Assembly: GCF_030718205.1 (NCBI RefSeq)
Contig: NZ_JAUZQF010000020.1
Location: 1 to 64,000 of the forward strand
Source: Nonomuraea turcica
GTDB taxonomy: Bacteria; Actinomycetota; Actinomycetes; Streptosporangiales; Streptosporangiaceae
Length of the DNA: 64,000 nucleotides
Direction of reading: 5' to 3'
The notes below the pieces were generated by a model that ran no database searches, was not told the origin of the DNA, and saw only the letters and a list, made by a program, of their open reading frames with translations. A program made the position numbers and the translations under genes. Below, piece after piece: positions 33,116-47,699 of this stretch; positions within the stretch are counted from its first letter, which is position 1, and each line of letters begins with the position of its first letter.

Positions 33116-34735
33116 TCAGGTTGTCGTGGTGAGGGCCGAGATCGTCGCTGCGACCGCCTGCGGGAGGGCGGCCAGGCGGTGGAGCGGGGCTTCCAGCGGG
33201 GTGAGGTCGTCCGACCACGGGGCGGCCTCGCGGATGAGAATGCGGGCCTCGTTCTTGGTGAGCGTCGTGCCCTGCATGCGGGCCACCGCGATGAGCCCCT
33301 CCCGCCACGTGTTGGCCAGCTTGGCGTGGCCGTTGTCCAGGATCCTGCGCAGCACGCCAGGCGCGTCGCCCTCCGGTGCCGGGAGGCGTACGGCGTCGAG
33401 TGAACCGAGGTCGGCGCTGAGCTTGTAGACGCTGGCCAGCACGTCGGGGACGGGCGGGAGAGAGGTCCCGAGGACGCGTACGTGGGCGGCGCGGGTGGCC
33501 AGGAGCAGGCGGGGGAGCGCGGCCTCCAGACCGGGTGGCACGGCGATCGCCACACGGTCGACGGCGGCCGCGTAGGGCTTGGCCAGCCAGGTCGAAAACT
33601 TGACCCGGGGCCGGTTCAGATCCTTCGGCCAGTCGCCTACCAGCAGGTCCGCGTCGAAGTCCGGCGGCAGGTCAGGGATGGGCGGAGTGGCTGGATGGGC
33701 CTTCTGCGGGGCTGAGGGGGTGGTCTGGGCGGCTTCGACGGACTGCGGGCCCTGAGTGTAGATGGCGGTCGTCAGGCGGCTCAGGCGGGATGTCACGGCC
33801 GGGCGCGTCTTGGTGGTGGGGCGCAGAACGTACAGGTCAGCGGCAGAGCCGATGGCTTCAGCGCCGAAATAGCGATTGAAATCGGGGTAAATCGCCTCGT
33901 ACGTCAGGTTGAGCTCGGACAGGGCTTGCTGCACCTTGAAGGCCAGCATCGGGGTGCGCTCGCTCGCCCCGTACGCCAGCAACACCCGCCCGTTGTCGGT
34001 CAAGCCCTCTACGGCGCGTGCCACGAACAGGCCGATGCCCTCCGGCGTGTACGGGGGATCGGTGAGCGCCAGGTCGTGGTCCCTGGCCGAGGCCGGCAGG
34101 CCGAGGCGCAGGTCGGCCCAGCGGGTGCGGACGCCCAGGTCCTGGTCGTCGATGTAGGCGAGGATGCGCTCGTCGAGGTCCACCACGGTCACGTCCGTCT
34201 CCGGGTGGACGAGTTTGACGGCCAGCGAGGTGAGGTCGTGGTCGCCGACGCACAGCAGGCGTGTGCCCGGGAGCCAGAAGCGGGCGCCGAGCAGGAGCGC
34301 GCGTCGCAGCACGGTGTCCGGCGTGGCGGAGACGTGGTCGAGCACGTGACGGGCGTGTGGGGCGCCGGCGATGAGTGCGGTGAGGCGTTCCAGCACGTGG
34401 GCGTAATGGGGGACCATGTGGCCCACCGGGTCCTCGGGCGGGGGCGCCACGGCGAGGAGGTCCTGATAGTCGGGGGTGTGGGTGAGCGGCACCCGGAAGC
34501 GGTCTCCGTCCTGCTCCAGGTGGAGCTCGCGGAGCAGGGTCTCGATGGTGCGCCTCGACGTGGCGCCGGCCCTCACCAGGTCCGGCAGCGTCCACCACTG
34601 GCCGTCGCACAGGAGCGCCAGGACGTGCCGCAGCCGCCTGCTGTCCGCGCCCGCTGCGTCGAGCAGGCGCTCCAGGCCCTCCCGCTCCGTCCGGTCCTGA
34701 CCTGCACCGTCACGCTCCGCACCGACCCGCTCCAT
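33116..34735 (-). CDS. BpsA-like branched polyamine synthase with extra C-terminal domain
   Basis: 539 residues. N-terminal winged helix (about 20-95), then a Rossmann aminopropyltransferase core: LLCVGDHDLTSLAVKL, VTVVDLDERILAYID, LALTDPPYTPEGIGLFV and DFNRYFGAEAIGSAADLY. These match the N4-bis(aminopropyl)spermidine synthase (BpsA) family known from thermophilic archaea and bacteria, except GDHD where GDDD is usual. Residues about 345-539 are an additional domain I cannot assign. Whether it makes branched polyamines in this organism is open. ATG start with a candidate -10 six bases upstream. Confidence 0.75.
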   Translation of the reverse strand: MERVGAERDGAGQDRTEREGLERLLDAAGADSRRLRHVLALLCDGQWWTLPDLVRAGATSRRTIETLLRELHLEQDGDRFRVPLTHTPDYQDLLAVAPPPEDPVGHMVPHYAHVLERLTALIAGAPHARHVLDHVSATPDTVLRRALLLGARFWLPGTRLLCVGDHDLTSLAVKLVHPETDVTVVDLDERILAYIDDQDLGVRTRWADLRLGLPASARDHDLALTDPPYTPEGIGLFVARAVEGLTDNGRVLLAYGASERTPMLAFKVQQALSELNLTYEAIYPDFNRYFGAEAIGSAADLYVLRPTTKTRPAVTSRLSRLTTAIYTQGPQSVEAAQTTPSAPQKAHPATPPIPDLPPDFDADLLVGDWPKDLNRPRVKFSTWLAKPYAAAVDRVAIAVPPGLEAALPRLLLATRAAHVRVLGTSLPPVPDVLASVYKLSADLGSLDAVRLPAPEGDAPGVLRRILDNGHAKLANTWREGLIAVARMQGTTLTKNEARILIREAAPWSDDLTPLEAPLHRLAALPQAVAATISALTTTT

Positions 34736-35218
34736 GGTGCAACCCTATCGAGGGCGCGGGGCGGTCTCTGCTGTGCGTCGGGCAGGCGGACCCGCCCGGC
34801 CACCGGCTTCCGACGGGTTGTGTCATCCCGGCATCCCGTTGTGGTTCCGCCCCGGCCCGGAGCTGGAGGTCAAAGAGAAAGAAGGGGCGTAGGTGAAGAG
34901 CGAGGAGAAGATGGCTCCAGTGGTGAGGGGGAGCGATGGGGCAGGGGGTGCGAGGCCTGGCGGTGGCCGGTCGGATGGTGGGAAGAAATCGCTCCCTGTG
35001 GCGTAAATCGCAGCTCAGCTGGGGAATTTCGCCGCCCTCGCCCGAGGTTTGGGATAGAGAGTTCGGATGCTGGGACGGGTTCGAATGTTCGCAATGCGGA
35101 CGTGGCGGGCACCATTCCGGCAGGGTGCGGTAACCTCTACCCACGATATGCAGCAGGGCCAACGTCGTCCCCGCCTGTAGCCGGTTTTGAGACAGACGAT
35201 GACGACGGGAGGGATTCA
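34736..35218. other. 483-bp divergent region upstream of gltB
   Basis: No gene supported. The stretch is purine-rich on the + strand at 34870-34950 and less GC-rich near 34980-35150. It must hold the gltB promoter and a leader. The gltB ribosome site GGGAGGG lies at 35208-35214. I see no clear riboswitch fold. Confidence 0.4.
34742..34747 (-). promoter_or_regulatory. Candidate -10 box for leaderless BpsA-like gene
   Basis: On the reverse strand TAGGGT ends six bases before the ATG at 34735, and there is no ribosome site, which fits a leaderless transcript. Confidence 0.35.
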
Positions 35219-39724
<4,506 letters not shown>

Positions 39725-39736
39725 GGAGGCGTACCG

Positions 39737-41215
39737 ATGGCTGACCCCAAGGGTTTTCTCACGCACGACCGGGAGCTGCCGGCGCGCCGCCCCGTCGATG
39801 TGCGGATCAGCGACTGGCGTGAGGTCTACCAGGACTTCTCGCAGGAGAAGCTGACCAAGCAGGCGGCCCGCTGCATGGACTGCGGCATCCCGTTCTGCCA
39901 CAACGGCTGCCCGCTGGGCAACCTCATCCCCGAGTGGAACGACCTCGTCTACCGCACCGACTGGCGCGAGGCGATCGAGCGGCTGCACGCCACGAACAAC
40001 TTCCCGGAGTTCACCGGCAGGCTCTGCCCGGCTCCGTGTGAGGCGGCGTGCGTGCTGGGCATCAACTCCGACCCGGTGGCGATCAAGCGGGTCGAAGTCG
40101 AGATCATCGACCGGGCGTTCGCCGAGGGCTGGGTGACCCCGCAGCCTCCGGCCGTCAAGACCGGCAAGAAGGTCGCGGTCGTCGGCTCGGGCCCGGCGGG
40201 CCTGGCCGCCGCCCAGCAGCTCACCAGGGCCGGGCACGACGTGGTGGTGTTCGAACGGGCCGACCGCATCGGCGGCCTGCTGCGCTACGGCATCCCCGAG
40301 TTCAAGATGGAGAAGCGGCACATCGAGCGCCGCCTGGAGCAGATGCGGGCCGAGGGCACCGAGTTCCGCACCAGCGTCAACGTGGGCGTGGACGTCACGG
40401 CCGCGCAGCTGCGCGCGGAGTTCGACGCGGTCGTGCTGGCCGGCGGCGCCACCCAGTGGCGTGACCTGACGGTGGCCGGGCGCGAGCTCAAGGGCATCTA
40501 CCAGGCGATGGAGTACCTGCCGCTGTCCAACAAGGTCCAGGAGGGCGACTACGCGGTCCCGCCCATCTCGGCCGAGGGCAAGCACGTCGTGGTGATCGGC
40601 GGCGGCGACACCGGCGCCGACTGCATCGGCACGGCGATCAGGCAGGGCGCCAAGTCCGTCACCCAGCTCGAGATCATGCCGCAGCCGCCGGCCTCCCGGC
40701 CCGGCAGCCAGCCGTGGCCCACGTTCCCCATCCTGTTCAAGATGGAGAGCGCCCACGAGGAGCTGGCCGACGGCGGCGGAGAGCGGGTCTACGCGGTGTC
40801 CACCACCGAGTTCGCCGGCGACGCCGACGGCAACGTGCGGGCGCTGCGCCTGGTCGAGGTCGAGGGGCCGCAGAGCGGGTTCAAGCCCATCCCGGGCACC
40901 GAGCGGGAGATCCCGGCCGAGCTGGTCACCCTGTCCATGGGCTTCCTCGGCCCCGAGAAGGGCGCCCTGCTGCAGGACCTGGCCGAGGACGGCGGCGACG
41001 GCTTCTACGACAAGCGGGGCAACGTCTCGCGCGACAAGACGTACATGTCCAAGGTCGACGGCGTGTTCGTGGCCGGTGACATGGGGCGCGGGCAGTCGCT
41101 CATCGTGTGGGCCATCGCCGAGGGGCGTGCCGCCGCCTCGGGCGTGGACCGCTACCTGACCGGGGAGACGGCGCTGCCGTACCCGATCCTGCCGACCGCG
41201 CGGCCGCTGGTCTGA
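39737..41215 (+). CDS. gltD: Glutamate synthase, small subunit
   Basis: 492 residues. It passes electrons from NAD(P)H through FAD and two 4Fe-4S clusters to GltB. N-terminal cluster cysteines lie in AARCMDCGIPFCHNGCPLGN and RLCPAPCEAACVLG; FAD motif VAVVGSGPAGLAAA; NAD(P) motif VVVIGGGDTGADC; C-terminal GDMGRGQSLIVWAI. ATG after AAGGAGG. Operon with gltB. Confidence 0.97.
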   Translation: MADPKGFLTHDRELPARRPVDVRISDWREVYQDFSQEKLTKQAARCMDCGIPFCHNGCPLGNLIPEWNDLVYRTDWREAIERLHATNNFPEFTGRLCPAPCEAACVLGINSDPVAIKRVEVEIIDRAFAEGWVTPQPPAVKTGKKVAVVGSGPAGLAAAQQLTRAGHDVVVFERADRIGGLLRYGIPEFKMEKRHIERRLEQMRAEGTEFRTSVNVGVDVTAAQLRAEFDAVVLAGGATQWRDLTVAGRELKGIYQAMEYLPLSNKVQEGDYAVPPISAEGKHVVVIGGGDTGADCIGTAIRQGAKSVTQLEIMPQPPASRPGSQPWPTFPILFKMESAHEELADGGGERVYAVSTTEFAGDADGNVRALRLVEVEGPQSGFKPIPGTEREIPAELVTLSMGFLGPEKGALLQDLAEDGGDGFYDKRGNVSRDKTYMSKVDGVFVAGDMGRGQSLIVWAIAEGRAAASGVDRYLTGETALPYPILPTARPLV

Positions 41216-41248
41216 TATCGCCTGCCCCGGCCGCCGGGCGCGCCGCCG

Positions 41249-42142
41249 TCAGGCGCGTCCGGCCGCCGGGGCTTCGGCGCTCATGAGGGGTCTGACGCGG
41301 TCGCACGTGGCCGTGACCGCGTCCAGCGCGCGCTGGGACGCCGGGTCGGCGGCACGGTAGATGACCAGCCGCTGCCCCGGAGCCTGCAGCGGGGCCAGCA
41401 CCTCGTATTCGACGGTCAGCGGGCCGGCCGTGGCGTGCCGCAGCCGCTTCTTGCCGCGGCCGTTCACGCGGACGTCGCGCAGCGCCCACAGGCGGGCGAC
41501 CTCCTCGCTGCCGGAGGTCAGCTCGTCGATCAGCTCCGACAGGGCCGTGTCGTCGGGGTGGGCCGCCCACGCTGCCCGCAGGTCCGCGATGCCTTCGCGC
41601 AGTGTGCGCTCCCGATCGTGGTAGAAGTCGCGCAGGCCCGGGTGCAGCGTGCACAACCACATGCTGTTGCGCTGCTCCGAAGGCAGCGCGCCGAAGTCGA
41701 CCACCAGAGCCGCCATCTCCGGGTTCCACGCGATGATGTCGAACCGGTGGTTGAGCAGCATGGCCGGCAGCGGGGACAGGTCGAGCACGAGCCGGGAGAC
41801 CGGGCCCGCCTCGTCAGCGGTGGCCCGCAGGCGCGCCGTGCGGCGCGTGGTCGGCCGCTGCTGGGCGAGGTCGAACAGGTAGACCCGCTCGTCCTCGTTG
41901 AGGCGCAGCGCCCCGGCCAGCGCCTCCAGCACCTCAGGCGATGGACGCAGGCCACGGCCCTGCTCCAGGCGAATGACGTAGTCGACGCTGACGCCGGCCA
42001 GCTCGGCGACCTCTTCCCTGCGCAGGCCGGGAGTGCGGCGCTGGGAGCGGCGGGCGGGCAGCGCGACGTCACGGGGATCCAGGCGTTCGCGGCGGGTGCG
42101 CAGGAAGGCCGCCAGTTCGCGGGTCTGGTCCACGGTGCTCAT
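41249..42142 (-). CDS. XRE/MmyB-type transcriptional regulator
   Basis: 297 residues. An N-terminal helix-turn-helix (about 30-85, RREEVAELAGVSVDYVIRLEQGRG) is followed by the MmyB-like ligand-binding domain (about 110-280; LPAMLLNHRFDIIAWNPEMAALVVDF, MWLCTLHPG). Proteins of this type bind fatty acids or similar small molecules. It is divergent from the aldo-keto reductase, with an inverted repeat in the 84-bp spacer, and probably represses it. Confidence 0.88.
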   Translation of the reverse strand: MSTVDQTRELAAFLRTRRERLDPRDVALPARRSQRRTPGLRREEVAELAGVSVDYVIRLEQGRGLRPSPEVLEALAGALRLNEDERVYLFDLAQQRPTTRRTARLRATADEAGPVSRLVLDLSPLPAMLLNHRFDIIAWNPEMAALVVDFGALPSEQRNSMWLCTLHPGLRDFYHDRERTLREGIADLRAAWAAHPDDTALSELIDELTSGSEEVARLWALRDVRVNGRGKKRLRHATAGPLTVEYEVLAPLQAPGQRLVIYRAADPASQRALDAVTATCDRVRPLMSAEAPAAGRA

Positions 42143-42157
42143 CGGTTCAATCCTATG

Positions 42158-42177
42158 ACTGGGAAGGCCAGTCCCAG
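42158..42177. promoter_or_regulatory. Operator-like inverted repeat
   Basis: CTGGGA (42159-42164) and TCCCAG (42172-42177) form an inverted repeat with a seven-base centre. It lies midway between the starts of the XRE regulator and the aldo-keto reductase, so it is a good candidate binding site for the regulator. Confidence 0.45.
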
Positions 42178-42226
42178 GAAGAGCCTTCCCTTACGCGCCG
42201 CTCGCCCGCGCAGGAGCCTGGATGCC

Positions 42227-43291
42227 ATGACGACTCTTGACACGTACCGGTTGCTCGGCCGCTCCGGCCTGCGGGTCTCGCCGCTGGCCCTGGGGACCAT
42301 GACGTTCGGGACGGATTGGGGCTGGGGCTCGGACAAGGACGAGTCCCGCCGGATCTTCGACATCTACCTGGACCGCGGCGGCAACTTCATCGACACCGCC
42401 AGCCAGTACACAGAAGGCAGCGCCGAGACGATGCTCGGCGACTTCGCAGCGGGCCGGCGCGAGCAGCTGGTGATCGCCACGAAATACACCATGGCCAGGC
42501 GCCCCGGCGATCCGAACTCCGGCGGCAACCACCGCAAGAGCATGGTCCAATCGGTGGAGGCGAGCCTGCGCCGGCTCAACACCGACTACATCGACCTGCT
42601 CTATTTGCACGCCTGGGACTTCACCACCCCCGTCGAGGAGATCTTGCGCGCCATGGACGACCTCGTCAGGATGGGCAAGGTCCTCTATGTCGGCATCTCC
42701 GACGCGCCCGCCTGGCAGGTCTCCCGCATGCAGGCCATCGCCGACCTGCGGGGCTGGGCGCCGCTGATCGCCCTGCAGATCGAGTACAGCCTGGTCCAGC
42801 GCACGGTGGAGCGCGATCTCATCCCGATGGCGCGCGAGATGGGGCTCGGCGTGATCCCGTGGTCGCCGCTGGCCAGCGGGGTGCTGACCGGCAAGTACAC
42901 CAGGGCCGACCTCGACGCCGGCGAGGGTACCGCCGACCCATCCGGAACCCGCAAGAACGTGGCGGCGGCCAACGGCGTGCTGACCGAGCGGGCCCTGGAC
43001 ATCGCCGACGTGGTCAAGCAGGTCGCCGGTGAGCTGGGCGTGAAGCCGTCGCAGGTCGCGCTGGCCTGGACGACGCTCAACCCCGGCGTCACGGCGCCGA
43101 TCGTGGGGGCGCGTACGCCGGCGCAGCTCGAGGACAACCTGGGTGCGCTCGACGTGCGCTTCACCGAGAGCCAGCTGGCCGCGCTGGAGGAGGCCAGCCG
43201 GGTCGAGCTCGGCTTCCCGCACGACTTCCTCGCCTCGCCCATGCCGCGCCAGGTCGTCTTCGGCGGTGCCGAGATCGACCTGACCCGCTGA
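42227..43291 (+). CDS. Aldo/keto reductase
   Basis: 354 residues, (beta/alpha)8 NADPH-dependent oxidoreductase. The catalytic tetrad is D56 (FIDTASQY), Y61, K86 (ATKYTM) and H128 (YLHAWD); the cofactor loop is VGARTPAQLEDNLGAL. ATG 42227 has AGGAG upstream. A strong hairpin terminator follows. The substrate is unknown; the divergent regulator suggests an inducible detoxification or sugar/aldehyde role. Confidence 0.92.
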   Translation: MTTLDTYRLLGRSGLRVSPLALGTMTFGTDWGWGSDKDESRRIFDIYLDRGGNFIDTASQYTEGSAETMLGDFAAGRREQLVIATKYTMARRPGDPNSGGNHRKSMVQSVEASLRRLNTDYIDLLYLHAWDFTTPVEEILRAMDDLVRMGKVLYVGISDAPAWQVSRMQAIADLRGWAPLIALQIEYSLVQRTVERDLIPMAREMGLGVIPWSPLASGVLTGKYTRADLDAGEGTADPSGTRKNVAAANGVLTERALDIADVVKQVAGELGVKPSQVALAWTTLNPGVTAPIVGARTPAQLEDNLGALDVRFTESQLAALEEASRVELGFPHDFLASPMPRQVVFGGAEIDLTR

Positions 43292-43306
43292 CCCCGGCCG
43301 CGAGCT

Positions 43307-43345
43307 GGGGCGAAGCGGACTTCTCGGTGTGGTCCGCTTCGCCCC
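43307..43345 (+). terminator. Hairpin terminator after aldo-keto reductase
   Basis: A perfect 14-bp stem, GGGGCGAAGCGGAC (43307-43320) with GTCCGCTTCGCCCC (43332-43345), and an 11-base loop, 16 bp after the stop codon. It lacks a U run, as is common in high-GC actinobacteria. Confidence 0.75.
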
Positions 43346-43435
43346 TGATCGAGCGGAATTTCACTACGAAGTTGCATCAGTCGATGACTGTCGGGAAGAT
43401 GCAGGTTCTGCGGCAAGTCGGCGGATGGGGGAACA

Positions 43436-45108
<1,673 letters not shown>

Positions 45109-45112
<4 letters not shown>

Positions 45113-45459
45113 TGTATCGCCTCGTCGCGGACGCCGCGATGATGGTGCACTTCCTGTTCCTCGCCTACATGGCGGTGGGCGGATTCCTGGCGTGGCGGTG
45201 GCGGCGGACGATCTGGGCCCACCTCGCCGTGGTCGCCTGGGGCGTGTTGTCGGTCGTCACCAGCGTAGAGTGCCCGCTGACCCTCGCCGAGGACTGGGGG
45301 CGGCGGCAGGCCGGGACGCAAGGGCTGCCGGCGTCCGGCTTCATCGACCACTACATCGAGGGCGTGATCTACCCGGAGGAGTACACGAACTTGGCACGCC
45401 TGGGGGTAGCCGTTCTCGTGCTGTTCTCCTACGTCGGGTACGTTCTCCGGCGTCAATGA
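45109..45459 (+). CDS. DUF2784 membrane protein
   Basis: 116 residues with three helices (ADAAMMVHFLFLAYMAVGGFLAW; WAHLAVVAWGVLSVVTSVECPLT; ARLGVAVLVLFSYVGYVL). The conserved ECPLTLAEDW and the FIDHYIEGVIYPEE block identify DUF2784. It is translationally coupled to the subtilase gene (ATGA). Function unknown. Confidence 0.85.
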
Positions 45460-45494
45460 CTGCCAAGTGGTCTGTACCAATTAAGGTAGGACTC

Positions 45495-46925
45495 GTGACT
45501 CGTCGCGCGAAAATCGTCTGCACCCTAGGCCCTGCCACTTCGTCCGAAGAACGCCTCCGCGAGCTGATCGCCGCGGGCATGGACGTGGCGCGGTTCAACC
45601 TCAGCCACGGCAATCATGACTTGCACCGAGAGGTCTACGACCGCGTGAGGAGGGTGGCGGCCGATCTCGGCCGTGGCGTAGGCGTGCTTGCCGACCTGCA
45701 GGGCCCCAAGATCCGCGTGGGCACCTTCGAAGAGGGGCCAGTCAGGCTCGGCTTCGGCGACGTCTTCGCCATCACCACCGAAGACGTGCCGGGAGACCGC
45801 GAGCAGGTCTCCACCACCTACAAGGGGCTGCCCTACGACGTGCGGTCTGGTGACACGATCCTGGTCGACGACGGCCGCCTCGTGCTCGAGGTGACCCGGG
45901 TCGACGGCGATCGCGTCGTCACCCGCGTCGTCATCGGCGGCATGATCTCCGACAACAAGGGCCTCAACCTCCCCGGCGTCAACGTCAGCGCGCCCGCGCT
46001 GACCGACAAGGACGAGGCCGACCTGCGCTGGGCGCTGCGCACCGGCTGCGACATGATCGCCCTGTCCTTCGTCCGCCGCCCGTCCGACGCCGACGTGGTG
46101 CGCAACATCATGGAGCAGGAGGCCGTGCGCCTGCCGCTGCTCGCCAAGATCGAGAAGCCGCAGGCCGTCGACCGCCTCCCCGACATCATCGAGGCCTTCG
46201 ACGGCATCATGGTCGCCCGCGGCGACCTCGGCGTCGAGCTGCCCCTGGAGCAGGTGCCGATCGTGCAGCGGCGCATCATCGAGCTGTGCCGCGAGAAGGC
46301 CCGCCCGGTCATCGTCGCCACCCAGATGCTCGACTCGATGATGAGCGCCCCGCGCCCCACCCGCGCCGAAGCCTCCGACGTGGCCTACGCCGTCATGGAT
46401 GGCGCCGACGCGATCATGCTGTCGGGCGAGACGTCGGTCGGCAACTACCCGATCGAATCCGTCTCCACGATGGACCGCATCGCCTGCGCCGCCGAGGCCT
46501 CCTCCCTGCGGGCCACCCACACGCTGGAGCGCATGCCCGAGACCACAGGCGGCGCCATCGCGCGGGCCGCGGCCGAGGTGGGCGCCATCGTGGGCGCCAA
46601 GGCGCTGGTGGCCTTCACGATGTCAGGCGAGACGGCGCGGCGGCTGGCCCGCTACCGCTCGCCGATCCCGCTGCTGGCCTTCACCTCGGCCCCCCACGTG
46701 CGGGGGCAGCTGTCGCTGACGTGGGGGGTGGAGACGTTCCACGTGCCGTTCGTGCATCACACCGATGACATGGTGCGGCAGGTCGAGGCGTCGTTGTTGT
46801 CGCTGGGGCGGCTGGAGAAGGGGGACAAGGTGGTCATCGTGGCCGGCTCGCCTCCCGGCACCCCGGGCTCCACCAACGCCCTGCGCGTCCACACCATCGG
46901 CTCGGCGGTGTCCCACGCGAGTTAG
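45495..46925 (+). CDS. pyk: Pyruvate kinase
   Basis: 476 residues. It transfers phosphate from PEP to ADP. Visible: RRAKIVCTLGPATSS (start of barrel), MDVARFNLSHG, DLQGPKIRVG, active-site KIEKPQAVD, MVARGDLGVE, and the C-terminal regulatory domain with VAFTMSGETARRLARYRSP. GTG 45495 has AAGGTAGGA upstream; an in-frame ATG 39 bases earlier lies in poor context. A strong hairpin follows 45 bp after the stop. Confidence 0.97.
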   Translation: MTRRAKIVCTLGPATSSEERLRELIAAGMDVARFNLSHGNHDLHREVYDRVRRVAADLGRGVGVLADLQGPKIRVGTFEEGPVRLGFGDVFAITTEDVPGDREQVSTTYKGLPYDVRSGDTILVDDGRLVLEVTRVDGDRVVTRVVIGGMISDNKGLNLPGVNVSAPALTDKDEADLRWALRTGCDMIALSFVRRPSDADVVRNIMEQEAVRLPLLAKIEKPQAVDRLPDIIEAFDGIMVARGDLGVELPLEQVPIVQRRIIELCREKARPVIVATQMLDSMMSAPRPTRAEASDVAYAVMDGADAIMLSGETSVGNYPIESVSTMDRIACAAEASSLRATHTLERMPETTGGAIARAAAEVGAIVGAKALVAFTMSGETARRLARYRSPIPLLAFTSAPHVRGQLSLTWGVETFHVPFVHHTDDMVRQVEASLLSLGRLEKGDKVVIVAGSPPGTPGSTNALRVHTIGSAVSHAS

Positions 46926-46969
46926 GTCTTCTATTTTTACGGCAGGCCACCTGGGCTCCAACCGCCGAC

Positions 46970-47005
46970 GCTGGTGACCGGCCCTCCAGGGGGACGGTTA
47001 CCAGC
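46970..47005 (+). terminator. Large hairpin after pyk
   Basis: GCTGGTGACCG (46970-46980) pairs with CGGTTACCAGC (46995-47005), ten Watson-Crick pairs and one G-U. The loop itself contains CCCT/AGGG. No U run. It is probably a transcription end for pyk. Confidence 0.6.
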
Positions 47006-47163
47006 TTCACCGCCGCGCCGCCGTGACGGCGCAACCTTGACCAAGACCGTGGTCTGCGGCTGGGCCGTGTGGCGCGCCGTCGGGGACGGTTCATGGTGCC
47101 GCAACGCAGTGCGCTACCCGCTACGCGCCGGTCCTGAGCTCCGCTGCGTTGCCTGGCTGCGAG

Positions 47164-47412
47164 CCGCCGCTGTCGTGCTGCGCCTCAGCGGGACTCCGTT
47201 GCCGTCTTGTCGGCTTGCGCCACGGCGCGACTCCGTTGCCGCTCTGTCGTGCTGCGCCACGGCGCGACTCCGTTGCCGCTCTGTCGTGCTGCGCCACGGC
47301 GCGACTCCGTTGCCGCTCTGTCGTGCTGCGCCACGGCGCGACCCCGGTGCCGTCCTGTCGGCCTGGCGCCACAGCGCGACCCCGATGCCGCGCTGCAGGC
47401 CTGCGCCACAGA
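47164..47412. repeat. 37-bp intergenic tandem repeat, about six copies
   Basis: Anchors of the form GCGACTCCGTTGCCG occur at 47190 (variant), 47227, 47264, 47301, 47338 and 47376, a constant 37-bp step (38 for the last). The three middle copies (47227-47337) are almost identical; the flanking copies are degenerate. The period is not a multiple of three, so open frames crossing it shift peptide with each copy and are not credible genes. Confidence 0.85.
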
Positions 47413-47530
47413 GCGGTGCCCGAAGTCCTCGTGCCGGCGCCTGGACCGCAGCACGGTGCCCGAAGTTCTCGCGCCGGCGCCTGCGTCAACAGAACGGCGT
47501 CCGAAGTCCTCGCGCCTGGCGTGCTGAGCC
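47412..47530. repeat. 40-bp intergenic tandem repeat, three copies
   Basis: A second family follows at once: CGGTGCCCGAAGTCCTCG at 47414, a close copy at 47454 (CGGTGCCCGAAGTTCTCG), and a variant at 47495 (CGGCGTCCGAAGTCCTCG), steps of 40 and 41 bp. The rest of 46926-47699 holds no gene I can support. Confidence 0.7.
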
Positions 47531-47699
47531 AGGTTCTTGCCCTTGCGTCGGTGTGCTCTGCGCGTGGCGGCTGGGCCTTCTTGCGGCGACGCCCTTGCTC
47601 CGGGGCCTTACGCACGTGGCCGGCTGCCGTGCCGTGGTCCGGAAAGACGGTCACGGGGCAGCCGGCGTGCCTACCCGGGGCCGGGTTGGCCGGCTCGCC

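Noticed and set aside
33926..35218. Open frame continuing 431 codons upstream of gltB
   Set aside because: The conserved GltB propeptide and ribosome site place the start at 35219; the extension is antisense to the BpsA-like gene.
47121..47654. A 177-codon reverse frame with repeated peptides in the pyk-dapD gap
   Set aside because: The repeat period is 37 bp, not a multiple of three, so the peptides are by-products of DNA repeats. No ribosome site was found.
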